Source: Kitasatospora sp. NBC_01287
GTDB taxonomy: Bacteria; Actinomycetota; Actinomycetes; Streptomycetales; Streptomycetaceae
Assembly (NCBI RefSeq): GCF_026340565.1
Contig: NZ_JAPEPB010000001.1
Span: 2,890,501-2,954,500 of the forward strand
Direction: 5' to 3'
DNA length: 64,000 nt
A program made the position numbers and the translations under genes. The notes beneath the pieces were generated by a model, which saw only the letters and a program-made list of their open reading frames with translations, was not told where the DNA came from and searched no databases. Position 1 is the stretch's first letter. Every line of letters starts with the position of its first letter. Of this stretch, positions 1-13,878 are shown piece by piece.

Positions 1-234
1 CTCGTTGCGCGACGGCGCCGGCGGGTTGTCCTCGTCCTGACCGGCCGGGAACCCGCAGCGCGGGCAGTCCCAGGTGTCCGGGATGACGGCCTCGGCGGCG
101 AAGCTGGGGCGCGTCTCGTGCTTGTTGGCGCACCAGAAGGAGATCCGATTGCGCGGGGCGGACTCGCCGCGCTCCGCCTCACCCATCGGGCCTGCCCCGA
201 CCCTGCTGCCACGGATGGCGTTGCCACTTGCCAC
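1..234 (-). CDS. rbpA: RNA polymerase-binding protein RbpA (3' end outside window)
   Basis: Only the first 78 codons are present; the gene runs off the left edge. The reading frame opens with GTG (complement of 232-234) after an AGGGAG ribosome site, and begins VASGNAIRGSRVGAGPMGE, the typical streptomycete RbpA N-terminus. The central zinc-type pairs (WCANKHET, then WDCPRCGFPAG) are visible. RbpA binds RNA polymerase and the principal sigma factor and stabilises the open complex; full-length proteins are about 120-125 residues, so roughly 45 are missing. In S. coelicolor rbpA sits next to secG, as here, and is reported to be a SigR target; I could not find a convincing SigR-type promoter (GGAAT, 18-19 nt, GTT) upstream. 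The identification is firm; the 3' half cannot be checked. Confidence 0.93.
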   Translation of the reverse strand, partial: MASGNAIRGSRVGAGPMGEAERGESAPRNRISFWCANKHETRPSFAAEAVIPDTWDCPRCGFPAGQDEDNPPAPSRNE

Positions 235-322
235 GGTCTGACTCCCTGCGTGCCCTTAACCGCCTGGGTCTGCCCAGGCTCTGCCGACCTTCCGCCCGCT
301 GCGGACGGTGGCAAGTTGTCCT

Positions 323-351
323 AGTGTACGGAGCTGATAAGGATCTGTCCG
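323..351 (-). promoter_or_regulatory. candidate promoter for rbpA
   Basis: On the minus strand a -35-like CGGACA (complement of 346-351) and a -10-like TACACT (complement of 323-328) are 17 nt apart, about 90 nt upstream of the rbpA GTG. This fits a principal-sigma promoter with a moderate -35. It was found by eye and is not supported by transcript data. Confidence 0.35.
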
Positions 352-376
352 CACCGCCCGCAGAACTGAGACCTGA

Positions 377-616
377 TCAGCTCTTGACCTTGATCAGCAG
401 ACCCAGTACGACGATGCAGGCGAACCAGCAGAGCCCGACGATGATGGTGATCCGGTCCAGGTTGCGCTCGGCGACCGCCGAACCGCCGCCCGCCGACATC
501 GAGCCACCGCCGAACATGTCGGAGAGGCCGCCACCCTTCCCCTTGTGCAGCAGCACCAGGACGATCATCAGCAAGCTGAAGAGGATCAGGGCACACGAGA
601 AGCTGAGCACCAGCAC
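377..616 (-). CDS. secG: preprotein translocase subunit SecG
   Basis: Small inner-membrane subunit of the SecYEG channel, which assists SecA-driven export. It has two hydrophobic segments (about residues 3-22 and 54-74) separated by the conserved loop HKGKGGGLSDMFGGG and the AERNLDRIT motif typical of actinobacterial SecG. I chose the GTG at 616 (79 aa) because it gives the usual family length and has GAAAGAGA upstream. An in-frame ATG at 640 would add eight residues, but it lies only about 8 nt from the tpiA terminator hairpin and lacks a ribosome site. The gene follows tpiA in the same direction across that hairpin, so it may have its own promoter or rely on read-through. Confidence 0.9.
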   Translation of the reverse strand: MLVLSFSCALILFSLLMIVLVLLHKGKGGGLSDMFGGGSMSAGGGSAVAERNLDRITIIVGLCWFACIVVLGLLIKVKS

Positions 617-647
617 GGCGGGACCGTCTCTTTCATACATGGGCGAA

Positions 648-679
648 GGGCCGGACCCCCGGTGAAGGTGGTCCGGCCC
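648..679 (-). terminator. hairpin after tpiA
   Basis: A 10-bp perfect inverted repeat (GGGCCGGACC at 648-657 and GGTCCGGCCC at 670-679, 12-nt loop) lies 25 nt beyond the tpiA stop and ahead of secG. It is flanked by a short TT on the minus strand. Probably a weak intrinsic terminator or attenuator that reduces read-through from the glycolytic genes into secG. Confidence 0.65.
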
Positions 680-703
680 AAAGACTACGTTGCTGCGCGG
701 GCG

Positions 704-1489
704 TTAGCCTACTGCCTGGTCGCGGTAACGCACGATCTTGACGAACTCGTCGGCGTCCAGCGAGGCACCGCCGATCAGTGCGCCGTCCACGTCCGGCTTG
801 GCCATCAGGCCCGCCGCACTGGAGGACTTCACCGAACCGCCGTAGAGGACGCGCACCTTGCCGGCCAGCTCGGCGTCGTAGAGCTCGGCCAGCTCGGCCC
901 GGATCGCCGCGCAGACCTCCTGCGCGTCCTCGGGGGTGGCCACCTCGCCGGTGCCGATCGCCCAGACCGGCTCGTAGGCGACGACGATGCTCTCGGCCTG
1001 CACGGCCGGCAGCCCCTCCAGCGCGCCCGCCAGCTGGGCCAGCGTGTGCGCGACGTGCGTGCCGGCCTTGCGGACCTCCAGCGGCTCGCCGACGCAGAGG
1101 ATCGGGGTGATCCCGTGGCGGTAGGCGGCCTTCACCTTGGCGGCGACGATCTCCTCGTTCTCGCCGTGGTACTGCCGGCGCTCGGAGTGGCCGATCACCG
1201 CGTATGCGCACTTCAGCTTGGCCAGCATCGGGGCGGAGACCTCACCGGTGTAGGCACCGGAGTCGTGCGCCGAGACGTCCTGCGAGCCGTACTTGATCTT
1301 CAGCTTGTCGCCGTCCACCAGGGTCTGCACCGAGCGCAGATCGGTGAACGGGACCAGGACGGCGACCTCGACGGCCTCGAAGTCCTTGTCGGCCAGCGCG
1401 AAGGCCAGCTTCTGGGTGTGCTGGATGGCCTCAAGGTGGTTGAGGTTCATCTTCCAGTTGCCCGCCATCAGCGGGAGACGCTCAGTCAT
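704..1489 (-). CDS. tpiA: triose-phosphate isomerase
   Basis: Cytosolic glycolytic and gluconeogenic enzyme that interconverts dihydroxyacetone phosphate and glyceraldehyde 3-phosphate. 261 aa, the normal TIM-barrel length. Catalytic Lys13 (GNWKMN), His101 (GHSERRQY) and Glu173 ([10 protein letters not shown]) are all present, as is the phosphate-binding YGGSVK near residue 217. The ATG at 1489 follows GGAAGG inside the end of pgk; only four bases separate the pgk stop from this start, so the two genes are almost certainly translationally coupled. A longer in-frame extension upstream is simply pgk coding sequence in another frame. Third gene of the gap-pgk-tpiA cluster. Confidence 0.97.
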   Translation of the reverse strand: MTERLPLMAGNWKMNLNHLEAIQHTQKLAFALADKDFEAVEVAVLVPFTDLRSVQTLVDGDKLKIKYGSQDVSAHDSGAYTGEVSAPMLAKLKCAYAVIGHSERRQYHGENEEIVAAKVKAAYRHGITPILCVGEPLEVRKAGTHVAHTLAQLAGALEGLPAVQAESIVVAYEPVWAIGTGEVATPEDAQEVCAAIRAELAELYDAELAGKVRVLYGGSVKSSSAAGLMAKPDVDGALIGGASLDADEFVKIVRYRDQAVG

Positions 1490-1493
1490 TCGT

Positions 1494-2714
1494 TCAGCCT
1501 TCCAGGGCGGCGATACCGGGGAGGATCTTGCCCTCCAGGTACTCGAGGCTCGCCCCACCGCCGGTGGAGATGTGCCCGAACTCGTTCTCGTCGAACCCGC
1601 CGAGGCGCACGGCCGCGGCCGAGTCGCCGCCGCCGACCACGGTGAACGCGTCACTGTCGATCAGGGCCTGGGCGATCGCGTTGCAGCCCTCGGCGAAGGC
1701 CGGGTGCTCGAAGACGCCCAGCGGGCCGTTCCAGAAGACGGTGGCCGCGTCGGCCACCTTCTCGGCGAACAGCGCCCGCGACTTCGGGCCGATGTCCAGG
1801 CCCTCCTTGTCGGCCGGGATCTTGTCGGCGTCGACCACCTCGAAGTCCTCGACAGGCTTGTGGGTCTTGGTGTCGGGGAACGTCGCGGAGATCGCGATGT
1901 CCACCGGCAGCACGAACTCCACGCCGTTGGCCTTGGCCCGCTCCAGGTACTCCAGGACCGTGGGGATCTGGTCCTCCTGCAGCAGCGAGATGCCCACCTC
2001 GTGGCCCTGGGCCTTGAGGAAGGTGTACGCCATGCCGCCGCCGACCAGGATCCGGTCGGCCTTGCCCAGCAGGTTGTCGATCACGCCGAGCTTGTCGGAG
2101 ACCTTGGCGCCGCCGAGGATCACCACGTACGGGCGGGCCACCTCGTCGGTGAGCTTCGTGAGGACGTCCAGCTCCTTGCCGATCAGGAGCCCGGCGGCGT
2201 GCGGCAGCCTGGCCGGCAGGTCGTAGACCGAGGCGTGCTTGCGGTGCACCGCGCCGAAGCCGTCGCCGACGTACAGGTCGGCGAGTTCGGCGAGCTGATC
2301 GGCGAAGGCGCCGCGCTCGGCCTCGTCCTTGCTGGTCTCGCCGGCGTTGAAGCGCAGGTTCTCCAGCAGCGTGACCTCGCCGTCGCCGAGGGCGGCAACG
2401 GTGGCCTTCGCGCTGTCACCCACGGTGTCGGTCGCGAAGGCGACCGGCTTGCCGAGGATCTCGCCCAGCCGCACGGCGACCGGAGCGAGCGAGAACCGGT
2501 CCTCCGGCTCGCCCTTGGGACGGCCGAGGTGGGAGGCGACGATCACCTTGGCGCCGCGCTCCAGCAGCGTGGCGATCGTCGGGGCGACGGCGCGGATCCG
2601 GCCGTCGTCGGTGATGCGGATCGAATCGGGGGTGGCGCCCGAGAGCGGCACGTTGAGGTCGGCGCGGACGAATACCCGCCGGCCGGCCACATCGAGGTCG
2701 TCGATGGTCTTCAC
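1494..2714 (-). CDS. pgk: phosphoglycerate kinase
   Basis: Catalyses 1,3-bisphosphoglycerate + ADP to 3-phosphoglycerate + ATP in the cytosol. 406 aa. The protein starts [20 protein letters not shown] at a GTG (complement of 2712-2714) with CTGGAG upstream, matching other actinobacterial Pgk proteins. The N-domain substrate motif ([11 protein letters not shown]), HLGRPKG, and the C-domain nucleotide motifs ([22 protein letters not shown]) are in order. Reading frames open further upstream (to 2855), but that stretch crosses the gap terminator and has no family similarity. It sits between gap (162 nt upstream) and tpiA (4 nt downstream). Confidence 0.97.
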   Translation of the reverse strand: MKTIDDLDVAGRRVFVRADLNVPLSGATPDSIRITDDGRIRAVAPTIATLLERGAKVIVASHLGRPKGEPEDRFSLAPVAVRLGEILGKPVAFATDTVGDSAKATVAALGDGEVTLLENLRFNAGETSKDEAERGAFADQLAELADLYVGDGFGAVHRKHASVYDLPARLPHAAGLLIGKELDVLTKLTDEVARPYVVILGGAKVSDKLGVIDNLLGKADRILVGGGMAYTFLKAQGHEVGISLLQEDQIPTVLEYLERAKANGVEFVLPVDIAISATFPDTKTHKPVEDFEVVDADKIPADKEGLDIGPKSRALFAEKVADAATVFWNGPLGVFEHPAFAEGCNAIAQALIDSDAFTVVGGGDSAAAVRLGGFDENEFGHISTGGGASLEYLEGKILPGIAALEG

Positions 2715-2809
2715 GGTCTTCGGTCTCCAGAGGGGAGGGCCACAGGAAAGGGGGCGCTGGGGGCGGCACAGCGCCGGGCCGCCGGGGAAGGTGAGGGTGT
2801 GGGCAGGGA

Positions 2810-2847
2810 CAGGGCCCGGAGGCGGTTGGTGCGCCGTCCGGGCCCTG
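2810..2847 (-). terminator. hairpin between gap and pgk
   Basis: An 11-bp perfect stem (CAGGGCCCGGA at 2810-2820, complement at 2837-2847, 16-nt loop) lies 30 nt after the gap stop. There is no T-run, so it may be a partial terminator or mRNA-stabilising hairpin that lets gap be expressed at a higher level than pgk-tpiA. Confidence 0.6.
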
Positions 2848-2876
2848 GCCCTCACATCACGTCAGCTCCCGCTGGA

Positions 2877-3956
<1,080 letters not shown>

Positions 3957-4041
3957 CTACCTCCCGCCGGGTTGCCCGGACACATCAGCCCGTCGTCAAG
4001 CCCCTGGCGTGGCGTGCGGCTCCACCGGCGCACGAGCGGAA

Positions 4042-4109
4042 AAGCACCGCCACCCCGGGACTTGGGCCCGTAACGGGCCGGAGTCCCGGGGTGGCGGCGG
4101 ACGGTGCTT
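4042..4109 (-). terminator. strong intrinsic terminator of the whiA operon
   Basis: A long stem, 16 bp perfect (4047-4062 with 4082-4097), topped by a 6-bp GGCCCG/CGGGCC stem with loop TAA and flanked by a further AAGCACC/GGTGCTT arm (4042-4048 with 4103-4109). On the minus strand it is followed by TTTT. It begins at the whiA stop codon and separates whiA from gap. Confidence 0.85.
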
Positions 4110-5089
4110 CAGGAGAGGGCCATCTCCTCGGTCAGGTTGGCCTCGGTGCTCGGCAGGCCGAGCTCCAGCGCCCGCTTGTCGGCCATCGCGAGCAGGCGGC
4201 GGATCCGGCCGGCCACCGCGTCCTTGGTCAGCGGCGGGTCGGCGAGCGCGCCGAGCTCCTCCAGCGAGGCCTGCTTGTGCTGCATCCGCAACTGGCCGGC
4301 CGCCGCGAGGTGCTCGGGCACCTCGTCGCCGAGGATCTCCAGCGCCCGCTGCACCCGGGCACCGGCGGCGACCGCGGCGCGGGCCGAACGGCGCAGGTTG
4401 GCGTCGTCGAAGTTGGCCAGCCGGTTGGCGGTGGCGCGCACCTCGCGGCGCAGCCGGCGCTCCTCCCAGGCCAGCACCGACTCGTGCGCGCCGAGCCGGG
4501 TGAGCAGCGCGCCGATCGCGTCACCGTCGCGGATCACCACCCGGTCCGCGCCGCGCACCTCGCGGGCCTTGGCCGGGATGCCGAGCCGGCGGGCGGCGCC
4601 GACCAGCGCGAGTGCCGCCTCGGAGCCGGGGCAGGTGATCTCCAGCGAGGAGGACCGGCCCGGCTCGGTGAGCGAACCGTGCGCCAGGAAGGCCCCGCGC
4701 CAGGCCGCCTCGGCGTCGCAGGTCGCCCCGGAGACCACCGCCGGCGGCAGGCCCCGGATCGGCCGACCCCGGCCGTCCACCAGCCCGGTCTGCCGGGCCA
4801 GCAACTCGCCGTCCTTGATCACCCGGACCACGTACCGGCTGCCGCGCCGCAGCCCGCTGGGGGCCATCACCACCAGTTCGGAGGAGTGACCGAAGATCTC
4901 CAGCAGGTCCTTGCGCAGTCGCCGGGCCGCAATGCCGGTGTCCAGCTCCGCCTCGATCACGATCCGACCGCTCACAATGTGCAGTCCGCCCGCGAATCGC
5001 AGGATCGCCGACACCTCGGCCTTTCGACAGCAGGCCCGGGTGACAGGGAGCCGGCTGATTTCGTCCTTCACCGCTGCCGTCATCGCCAT
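4109..5089 (-). CDS. whiA: sporulation transcription regulator WhiA
   Basis: DNA-binding developmental regulator; in Streptomyces it acts with WhiB to stop aerial growth and trigger septation, and homologues occur across Gram-positives. 326 aa. It shows the N-terminal LAGLIDADG-like domain ([11 protein letters not shown], then [19 protein letters not shown]) and the C-terminal WhiA helix-turn-helix (about 240-315: [12 protein letters not shown], then [20 protein letters not shown]). The sequence is close to S. coelicolor WhiA as I remember it. The start overlaps the end of yvcK by 10 bp, which implies translational coupling; the yvcK-whiA pairing is widely conserved. Start at MAM or the next Met is undecided. 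Confidence 0.97.
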   Translation of the reverse strand: MAMTAAVKDEISRLPVTRACCRKAEVSAILRFAGGLHIVSGRIVIEAELDTGIAARRLRKDLLEIFGHSSELVVMAPSGLRRGSRYVVRVIKDGELLARQTGLVDGRGRPIRGLPPAVVSGATCDAEAAWRGAFLAHGSLTEPGRSSSLEITCPGSEAALALVGAARRLGIPAKAREVRGADRVVIRDGDAIGALLTRLGAHESVLAWEERRLRREVRATANRLANFDDANLRRSARAAVAAGARVQRALEILGDEVPEHLAAAGQLRMQHKQASLEELGALADPPLTKDAVAGRIRRLLAMADKRALELGLPSTEANLTEEMALS

Positions 5090-6186
5090 GGGCCGATCCT
5101 TCCATGTGTCCGGAAAATCCGGTCGTACGCGGCGGCCAGAAGCTCCGGGTCGTGTCGCGGCGTGCCGTCGGCCGAGGCGACCTTGTCCAGCACCAGCGCC
5201 GCGCCCATCCGACCGGCCGCCTTCTCCAGACCGGCCAGGTCGGCCTGCCCGAACGCACCGCCGGTCACCGCGCGCTCGTCCACCAGGATCGCATCCACCC
5301 CCAGGTCAGGGGCGTGGTCGGCGATCACCTCCAGGTGGCGCTGCGGGGTGAAGCCCTCGGTCTCGCCGGGCTGCGGCGCCAGGTTCAGGGTGAGCAGGCG
5401 GCGCGCCTTGGTGCCGATCAGCGCCTTGGCCAGGTCGGGCACCAGCAGGTGCGGAAGCACGCTGGTGAACCAGGACCCGGGGCCGAGCACCACCCAGTCG
5501 GCCTCCTGCACCGCGGTCACCGCCTCGGGCACCGCGGGGGGCTCCTCGGGCAGCAGCCGGACCGACTGCACGGTGCCCGGGGTGGCCGCCACGCTGGCCT
5601 GCCCGCGGACCGCGGTGACCTGGGCCGGGTGGGCCGGGTCGTGGCCGCGCACCTGGGCCTCGATGTCCAGCGGGACGGCCGACATCGGCAGCACCCGGCC
5701 CTGCACGTTGAGCAGCCGGCCCACCCACTCCAGCGCGGCCACCGGATCGCCGAGCTTCTCCCAGAGCGCCACGATCAGCAGGTTGCCGACCGCGTGGCCG
5801 CCCAGCTCGCCGGTGCCGGAGAAGCGGTGCTGCAGCACCTCGGACCAGGTGTGGCCCCAGTCGTCGTCGCCGCAGAGCGCGGCCAGCGCCTTGCGCAGGT
5901 CGCCGGGCGGCAGGACGTCGAGCTCGGCGCGCAGCCGGCCGCTGGAGCCGCCGTCGTCGGCCACCGTGACCACGGCGGTGAGGTCCGAGGTGAGGCGGCG
6001 CAGCGCGGAGAGCGAGGCGGACAGGCCCTGCCCGCCGCCCAGCGCGGTGATCCGCGGGGCGCCGACCTGTCGGCCGGCGCCGGTCGAGGAACCCTTCACC
6101 GCGGTGACCGATCTGCGCTGTGCGCCCGGGGAGCCCCGCTCGGCGGCCTTGTGCTGGTGCTGCCGCCCTGGCGAGTATCCCGTCAC
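5080..6186 (-). CDS. yvcK: YvcK/CofD-like gluconeogenesis factor
   Basis: Member of the YvcK (CofD-related) family, cytosolic proteins that bind UDP-sugars and are needed for growth on gluconeogenic carbon and for cell-wall precursor homeostasis in other Gram-positives. 368 aa. The N-terminal [10 protein letters not shown] and [12 protein letters not shown] motifs, [10 protein letters not shown], and the HAVGNLLI segment are characteristic. The first 45 residues are low-complexity and poorly conserved, so the true start could be further in; the annotated GTG has GGGGTAGGT immediately upstream, which is close. It overlaps whiA by 10 bp and follows rapZ by 46 nt. Confidence 0.93.
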   Translation of the reverse strand: MTGYSPGRQHQHKAAERGSPGAQRRSVTAVKGSSTGAGRQVGAPRITALGGGQGLSASLSALRRLTSDLTAVVTVADDGGSSGRLRAELDVLPPGDLRKALAALCGDDDWGHTWSEVLQHRFSGTGELGGHAVGNLLIVALWEKLGDPVAALEWVGRLLNVQGRVLPMSAVPLDIEAQVRGHDPAHPAQVTAVRGQASVAATPGTVQSVRLLPEEPPAVPEAVTAVQEADWVVLGPGSWFTSVLPHLLVPDLAKALIGTKARRLLTLNLAPQPGETEGFTPQRHLEVIADHAPDLGVDAILVDERAVTGGAFGQADLAGLEKAAGRMGAALVLDKVASADGTPRHDPELLAAAYDRIFRTHGRIGPWR

Positions 6187-6232
6187 ACCTACCCCAGTTT
6201 CCTGTGCTGTCGGCGGTGCTACGGGACCGCCG

Positions 6233-7144
6233 CTACTCCCGTCCCATGTCGCGGTGCACCAGGACCGTCTCCACGCCGTCGGCGATCAGACGTTTCGTCA
6301 GCCGCTCCGACATGGCGACGCTGCGATGCTTGCCACCGGTGCAGCCTACGGCAAGCGTCATGTACCGCTTACCCTCCCTGCGGTAGCCCTCGGTGACGAT
6401 CCGCAGCAACTCGGCGTAACCGTTCAGGAACTCCTTGGCACCGGGCTGCTGGAAGACGTAGTCCGCGACGTCCGCATCCGTACCGGTTCGTGCCCGCAGC
6501 TCCGGGACCCAGTGCGGATTGGGCAGGAACCGGCAGTCCACCACCAGGTCGGCGTCCACCGGCAGGCCGTACTTGAAGCCGAAGGACATCACGGTGCAGC
6601 GCAGTTCGGGCTCGTCGTTGTCGGCGAACTGGGCGTCCAGCTTGGCCCGCAGCTGGTGCACGTTGAGGTCGGAGGTGTCGATCACCAGGTCGGCCTCGCC
6701 GCGCAGCTCGCGCAGCAGGTCGCGCTCCTGGGCGATGCCGTCCACGATCCGGCCCTCGCCCTGCAGCGGGTGCGGGCGGCGCACGCTCTCGAAGCGGCGG
6801 ACCAGGGCGTCGTCGTTGGACTCCAGGTAGACCACCCGCAGCCGGGTGCCGCGCTTCTCCAGCTCCTCCAGCGAGGCCCGCAGGTCGTCGAAGAACTGCC
6901 GGCCGCGCACGTCGACCACCGCGCCGATCCTGGCCACCGCGCCCTGGGAGCGGGCGCCGAGGTCGACCATGGTCGGGATCAGGGCGGGCGGGAGGTTGTC
7001 GACCACGAACCAGCCCAGGTCCTCCAGGCACTTGGCGGCCGTGCTGCGGCCCGCGCCGGACATGCCGGAGATGATCACCAGCTCCGGGACGGTCTCTCCG
7101 GCGGCCTGCGGCCGGGCGGCACCGCCTTCGTCGGACACTGTCAC
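6233..7144 (-). CDS. rapZ: RapZ-type RNase adapter / nucleotide-binding protein
   Basis: P-loop protein of the RapZ (YvcJ) family. In E. coli RapZ controls glucosamine-6-phosphate synthase via small RNAs; the role in actinobacteria is not the same and is poorly defined. 303 aa. The Walker A-like loop is GMSGAGRST (about residues 27-35), with Arg where most P-loops have Lys, a substitution I recall as usual in streptomycetes. The C-terminal [10 protein letters not shown] motif is intact. GTG start overlaps the uvrC stop (GTGA), so translation is coupled. The uvrC-rapZ-yvcK-whiA order is conserved in actinobacteria. Confidence 0.93.
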   Translation of the reverse strand: MTVSDEGGAARPQAAGETVPELVIISGMSGAGRSTAAKCLEDLGWFVVDNLPPALIPTMVDLGARSQGAVARIGAVVDVRGRQFFDDLRASLEELEKRGTRLRVVYLESNDDALVRRFESVRRPHPLQGEGRIVDGIAQERDLLRELRGEADLVIDTSDLNVHQLRAKLDAQFADNDEPELRCTVMSFGFKYGLPVDADLVVDCRFLPNPHWVPELRARTGTDADVADYVFQQPGAKEFLNGYAELLRIVTEGYRREGKRYMTLAVGCTGGKHRSVAMSERLTKRLIADGVETVLVHRDMGRE

Positions 7145-9171
7145 TTCGGTTCCCCGCTCTCGGTGCTGGCAACGTTCTGTTGCGCGTCGTCCTCAATGAT
7201 CTCGCCTGTGGCCGTGTTCACCGCGAATGCCGCGGGTGGCCGGGAGGACAACGTCGCGACAACAGTTTCGGCGGTCCGGCGTCCGATGCCCGGAACGGCG
7301 CAGATCTCCTCGACGGTTGCGGCACGAAGCTTCTTCACCGAGCCGAAATGCTTGAGCAGCGCGGTCCGGCGTGTTTCACCCAGTCCAGGGACCGAGTCCA
7401 GGCCGCCGGTGGTCAACCGCTTGGCGCGCTTGCCGCGCTGGTAGGCGATGGCGAAGCGGTGCGCCTCGTCGCGGATCCGCTGCAGCAGGTAGAGGCCCTC
7501 GCTGCTGCGCGGCAGCACCACCGGGTCGTCCTCGCCCGGCAGCCAGACCTCCTCCAACCGCTTGGCCAGGCCGCAGAGCGCGACGTCGTCGATGCCGAGC
7601 TCGGTCAACGCCCGCTGGGCCGCGGCCACCTGCGGCTGCCCGCCGTCGACCACCAGCAGTTGCGGGGGGTAGGCGAAGCGCCGGGGCCGCCCGTCCTCGG
7701 TGGTCGGCCCGGTCGGCTCGTCGTCGGGGGCGTCCTCCTCGGGGACCGCCCACTCCCCCGTCTGCTCACGCTCGCGCAGGTAGCGGCGGAACCGGCGGCC
7801 GACCACCTCGTGCATCGAGCGGACGTCGTCCTGCCCCTCGAAGCCCTTGATCTGGAAGCGGCGGTACTCGCTCTTGCGGGCCAGACCGTCCTCGAAGACC
7901 ACCATCGAGGCGACCACGTCCTCGCCCTGCAGGTGCGAGATGTCGAAGCACTCGATCCTCAGCGGGACCGAGTCCAGCTCCAGCGCGTCGGCGATCTCCT
8001 GCAGGGCGCGGCTGCGGGTGGTCAGGTCGGAGGCGCGCTTGGTCTTGTGCAGCGCGAGCGCCTGCTGGGCGTTGCGCTCGACGGTGGCCATCAGGTCCTT
8101 CTTGTCACCGCGCTGCGGCACCCGCAGGTCGACCTGGCTGCCGCGCAGGCCGGTGAGCCACTCCTGGACCGGGCCCGCCGGCTCGGGCAGCGCGGGCACC
8201 AGCACCTCGCGCGGGACCGCCTCGCGCCGCAGCTCGTCGCCGCCGTAGAGCTGCTGCAGCGCGTGCTCGACCAGCGCGGCGGTGTCCACGTCCTCGACCT
8301 TGTCGGTGACCCAGCCGCGCTGGCCGCGCACCCGGCCGCCGCGGACGTGGAAGATCTGCACCGCGGCCTCCAACTCGTCCTCGGCCAGGGCCAGCAGGTC
8401 AGCGTCGGTGCCGTCGGCGAGCACCACGGCGTTCTTCTCCATCGCGCGCTTGAGCGCCTCGATGTCGTCGCGCAGCCGGCCGGCCTTCTCGTACTCCAGG
8501 TCGGCGGCCGCCTCGCGCATCTGCTCCTCCAGACGGCGCAGGTAGTTGCCGGTCCGCCCGGCCATGAAGTCGCAGAACTCCTCGGCCAGCGCCCGGTGGT
8601 CGGCCTCGTCGATCTTGCCGACACAGGGTGCGGCGCACTTGCCGATGTAGCCGAGCAGGCAGGGGCGGCCGACCTGCTGGGCGCGCTTGAAGACACCGGT
8701 GGAGCAGGTGCGCACCGGGAAGACGCGCAGCAGCAGGTCGACCGTCTCGCGGATCGCCCAGGCGTGCCCGTAGGGGCCGAAGTAGCGCACGCCCTTCTTG
8801 TGCGCCCCCCGCATCACCTGCACGCGGGGGTACTGCTCGTTCAGCGTGACCGCGAGCTCGGGGTAGCTCTTGTCGTCGCGGTACTTGACGTTGAAGCGGG
8901 GGTCGAACTCCTTGATCCAGGCGTACTCCAGCTGCAGCGCCTCGACCTCGGTGCCGACCACCGTCCACTCCACCGAGGCGGCGGTGGTGACCATGGTGGC
9001 GGTGCGCGGGTGCAGGTTCGCCAGGTCCTGGAAGTAGGAGGACAGGCGCGGGCGCAGGCTCTTGGCCTTGCCGACGTAGATCACCCGGCCGTGCTCGTCA
9101 CGGAACCGGTAGACCCCGGGAGACAGCGGGATCGCTCCCGCCGCCGGGCGGTAGGTGGACGGGTCAGCCAT
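7141..9171 (-). CDS. uvrC: excinuclease ABC subunit C
   Basis: Nuclease that makes the two incisions in nucleotide excision repair after UvrAB loading. 676 aa. The GIY-YIG domain is N-terminal (about residues 18-95: [20 protein letters not shown]), followed by the UVR motif ([14 protein letters not shown]), the RNase H-like domain ([20 protein letters not shown], then [10 protein letters not shown]) and C-terminal tandem helix-hairpin-helix ([19 protein letters not shown]). ATG at 9171 has GGGGGAG upstream. First gene of uvrC-rapZ-yvcK-whiA; the stop overlaps the rapZ start by 4 bp. Confidence 0.97.
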   Translation of the reverse strand: MADPSTYRPAAGAIPLSPGVYRFRDEHGRVIYVGKAKSLRPRLSSYFQDLANLHPRTATMVTTAASVEWTVVGTEVEALQLEYAWIKEFDPRFNVKYRDDKSYPELAVTLNEQYPRVQVMRGAHKKGVRYFGPYGHAWAIRETVDLLLRVFPVRTCSTGVFKRAQQVGRPCLLGYIGKCAAPCVGKIDEADHRALAEEFCDFMAGRTGNYLRRLEEQMREAAADLEYEKAGRLRDDIEALKRAMEKNAVVLADGTDADLLALAEDELEAAVQIFHVRGGRVRGQRGWVTDKVEDVDTAALVEHALQQLYGGDELRREAVPREVLVPALPEPAGPVQEWLTGLRGSQVDLRVPQRGDKKDLMATVERNAQQALALHKTKRASDLTTRSRALQEIADALELDSVPLRIECFDISHLQGEDVVASMVVFEDGLARKSEYRRFQIKGFEGQDDVRSMHEVVGRRFRRYLREREQTGEWAVPEEDAPDDEPTGPTTEDGRPRRFAYPPQLLVVDGGQPQVAAAQRALTELGIDDVALCGLAKRLEEVWLPGEDDPVVLPRSSEGLYLLQRIRDEAHRFAIAYQRGKRAKRLTTGGLDSVPGLGETRRTALLKHFGSVKKLRAATVEEICAVPGIGRRTAETVVATLSSRPPAAFAVNTATGEIIEDDAQQNVASTESGEPK

Positions 9172-9241
9172 CGTGCTCCCCCTTGTGCGGCTGTGACTGG
9201 TGAGGACTCCGGCCCGCCGAGGTGGCGGGCCGGGGCCGCCG

Positions 9242-9694
9242 TCAGGCCGTGGTGACCGAGAGGTTCCCGCCCGTCACCGTGACCTGGTAGGAGGGCAGCG
9301 GGGAGGGGGCGGGACCGTCGGCCACCGAGCCGTCGGCGACGTTGAAGCGGCTGCCGTGGCACGGGCACTGGATCAGGTTGTCCTTGACCTGGTCGACCAG
9401 GCAGCCGGCGTGCGTGCAGCGGGCGCTGAACGCCTTGTACTGGCCGGCGCTCGGCTGGGTGACCACGATCCGCTGGTCGGCGAAGACCTTGCCGCCGCCC
9501 ACCGGCACCGCGGTGGCCGGGCCGAGGTCGACCGGGCCGGACGAGGAGCTCTTGCTGTCGCCCTTGGCGATGCTGTTGCTCGGCCCGCAGCCGGCCACCG
9601 CGAGCGCGGAGCCGCCCGCCAGGACGGCCGCGCCGCAGCAGAGCAGGGTACGGCGGGTGGTGGTGGGCTCGGTGGACCCGGTGGCCTGGGACAT
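9242..9694 (-). CDS. Rieske (2Fe-2S) lipoprotein with Tat-like signal
   Basis: 150 aa from the ATG at 9694, which follows AGGGAG; an upstream in-frame start lacks a ribosome site. The N-terminus has a twin-arginine TRRTLL (Arg14-15), a hydrophobic stretch and a lipobox (VAGC, Cys36), so it should be exported folded and lipid-anchored on the outer face. The Rieske cluster motifs are CTHAGC (ligands Cys93, His95) and CPCHGS (ligands Cys110, His113), with the usual disulfide cysteines 98 and 112. It is shorter than cytochrome bc1 Rieske subunits and resembles the stand-alone actinobacterial type whose redox partner is unknown. It lies between uvrA and uvrC, with no functional link obvious. Confidence 0.88.
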   Translation of the reverse strand: MSQATGSTEPTTTRRTLLCCGAAVLAGGSALAVAGCGPSNSIAKGDSKSSSSGPVDLGPATAVPVGGGKVFADQRIVVTQPSAGQYKAFSARCTHAGCLVDQVKDNLIQCPCHGSRFNVADGSVADGPAPSPLPSYQVTVTGGNLSVTTA

Positions 9695-9850
9695 CGGTTG
9701 AGGCTCCCTGCGGGGACGGCTGCTGCTCGGACGGGCGCAGTCTAGTCCCGCTCCGCTCACCGCCCCGGCGCCCCGCAGCGGGGTGCCGGGGGCGGTTCGC
9801 GGCGCGGGTCGCGCGCCGCCCCGGCCCGGGTGGGCAGGAGCGGCGTGCGA

Positions 9851-12757
<2,907 letters not shown>

Positions 12758-12845
12758 TGCTACTGGCGCCTTTCTCCGGGGACGGACAGGTCTGTGGGGC
12801 AACACCTGGCGACAGACACTGATTCCAGTTTCACCCATCAGCCTA

Positions 12846-12861
12846 TCGATCTGGCGTTCGA
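12846..12861 (-). promoter_or_regulatory. LexA (SOS) box upstream of uvrA
   Basis: TCGATCTGGCGTTCGA is one base from the actinobacterial/Gram-positive SOS consensus TCGAAC-N4-GTTCGA. It lies about 90 nt before the uvrA start and abuts a -10-like TAGGCT on the minus strand (complement of 12840-12845), a position where LexA would block RNA polymerase. uvrA is a classic SOS gene. Found by eye. Confidence 0.8.
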
Positions 12862-13046
12862 TTATCGACCGACTCCAACGCCTGTCGACCGGAACCACCC
12901 GAACGAGTGAAGCGCATCGCACTGACAATCGCCCGGATCCCGGGAAACCCCCTGCTCAGCGCCCCGCCCGGCGATAACCTCGCCCTTGCACGGCCCAACG
13001 AGTCCGGGCCCTGCCACGTCACGCACGCCACCGACGGGGGCCTTCG

Positions 13047-13847
13047 ATGACCACCCAGCCCACCAGCCAGCCCACCACCCAGCCCACCACCCAGCCCACC
13101 AGCCAGCCCGACCCGCACGCCGACCTCGCCAGGGTCGCGGAGAGCACCGAGCGCCTGCTGCACACCGCCGCCGGCCTCGACCAGGCCGCGATCGGCGCGC
13201 CCAGCGCGCTGCCCACCTGGAGCCGCGGCCACGTGCTGGCCCACCTGGCCCGCAACGCCGACTCCCTGGTCAACCTGCTGGAGTCGGCCCGCACCGGCCT
13301 GGACATCCCGCAGTACGCCAGCGACGAGGCCCGTGAGCAGGGCATCGCGCAGGGCGCGGGACGCCCGCCGGCCGAGCAGCTCACCGACCTGCGCGAGTCC
13401 GCCGCCCGGCTGGCCGAGGCCGCCGCCGCGCTCTCCGAGGCGGCCTGGGGCGCCGAGCTCAAGCACCGGCACGGCTACACCTTCCCGGCCACCGACCTGC
13501 CCTGGAAGCGGCTGCAGGAGCTGGAGTACCACCACGTCGACCTGGCGGCCGGCTACACCCCCGCGCACTGGCCCGAGGAGTTCGCCGCCGCCGAGTTCGC
13601 AACCCTGACGGCCCGGTTCGCCACTCTGGACGGCCTGCCGGCGCTCGACCTGCTGGCCGACGACACCGGCGCCAAGGCCCGGCTCGGCGGCGAGGGCGAA
13701 CCCGTGCTGCGGGTCGAGGGCCCGGTCCGGGCGCTCACCGCCTGGCTCTCCGGCCGCTCGGACGGCGACGGCCTGCAGGTGCACCGCGACGGCGGCCCGC
13801 TGGCCGACCCGCGCGCGGCACTGCCCGCGCTCCCCGCGATGCGCTGA
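13047..13847 (+). CDS. maleylpyruvate isomerase / mycothiol-dependent DinB-fold family protein
   Basis: 266 aa. After a repeat-rich N-terminus (TTQPTSQPTTQPTTQPTSQP, from four 12-bp DNA repeats), a four-helix DinB/MDMPI-type domain begins (DLARVAESTERLLHTAAGLD, then PSALPTWSRGHVLAHLARNAD). This is the TIGR03083 maleylpyruvate isomerase-type family, which in actinobacteria includes mycothiol-dependent enzymes with a metal site made from His residues; here H62-x3-H66 (GHVLAHLARNAD) and H178-H179 (LEYHHVDLAAG) are candidates. The C-terminal SCP2-like part (about 210-266) matches the two-domain form. Substrate unknown. Divergent from uvrA, with only GGGGG as a possible ribosome site, so the start is moderately secure. 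Confidence 0.8.
   Translation: MTTQPTSQPTTQPTTQPTSQPDPHADLARVAESTERLLHTAAGLDQAAIGAPSALPTWSRGHVLAHLARNADSLVNLLESARTGLDIPQYASDEAREQGIAQGAGRPPAEQLTDLRESAARLAEAAAALSEAAWGAELKHRHGYTFPATDLPWKRLQELEYHHVDLAAGYTPAHWPEEFAAAEFATLTARFATLDGLPALDLLADDTGAKARLGGEGEPVLRVEGPVRALTAWLSGRSDGDGLQVHRDGGPLADPRAALPALPAMR
13056..13103 (+). repeat. four 12-bp tandem repeats in the 5' end of the coding region
   Basis: Units CAGCCCACCAGC, CAGCCCACCACC, CAGCCCACCACC, CAGCCCACCAGC in a row, encoding a (T/S)-Q-P-T type tetrapeptide. Copy-number change would keep the frame. Confidence 0.9.
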
Positions 13848-13878
13848 CGCGGGACCATATCCGAGGAGCCATCGGCCC

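Noticed and set aside
235..376. SigR promoter for rbpA
   Set aside because: No GGAAT with a GTT 18-19 nt downstream was found on the minus strand.
12758..13046. tRNA or small RNA gene in the uvrA divergent gap
   Set aside because: No cloverleaf or terminator-ended unit seen; the region is explained by the uvrA promoter with its LexA box.
13056..13103. CRISPR-like array
   Set aside because: Units are 12 bp in direct contact with no spacers, and there are no cas genes.
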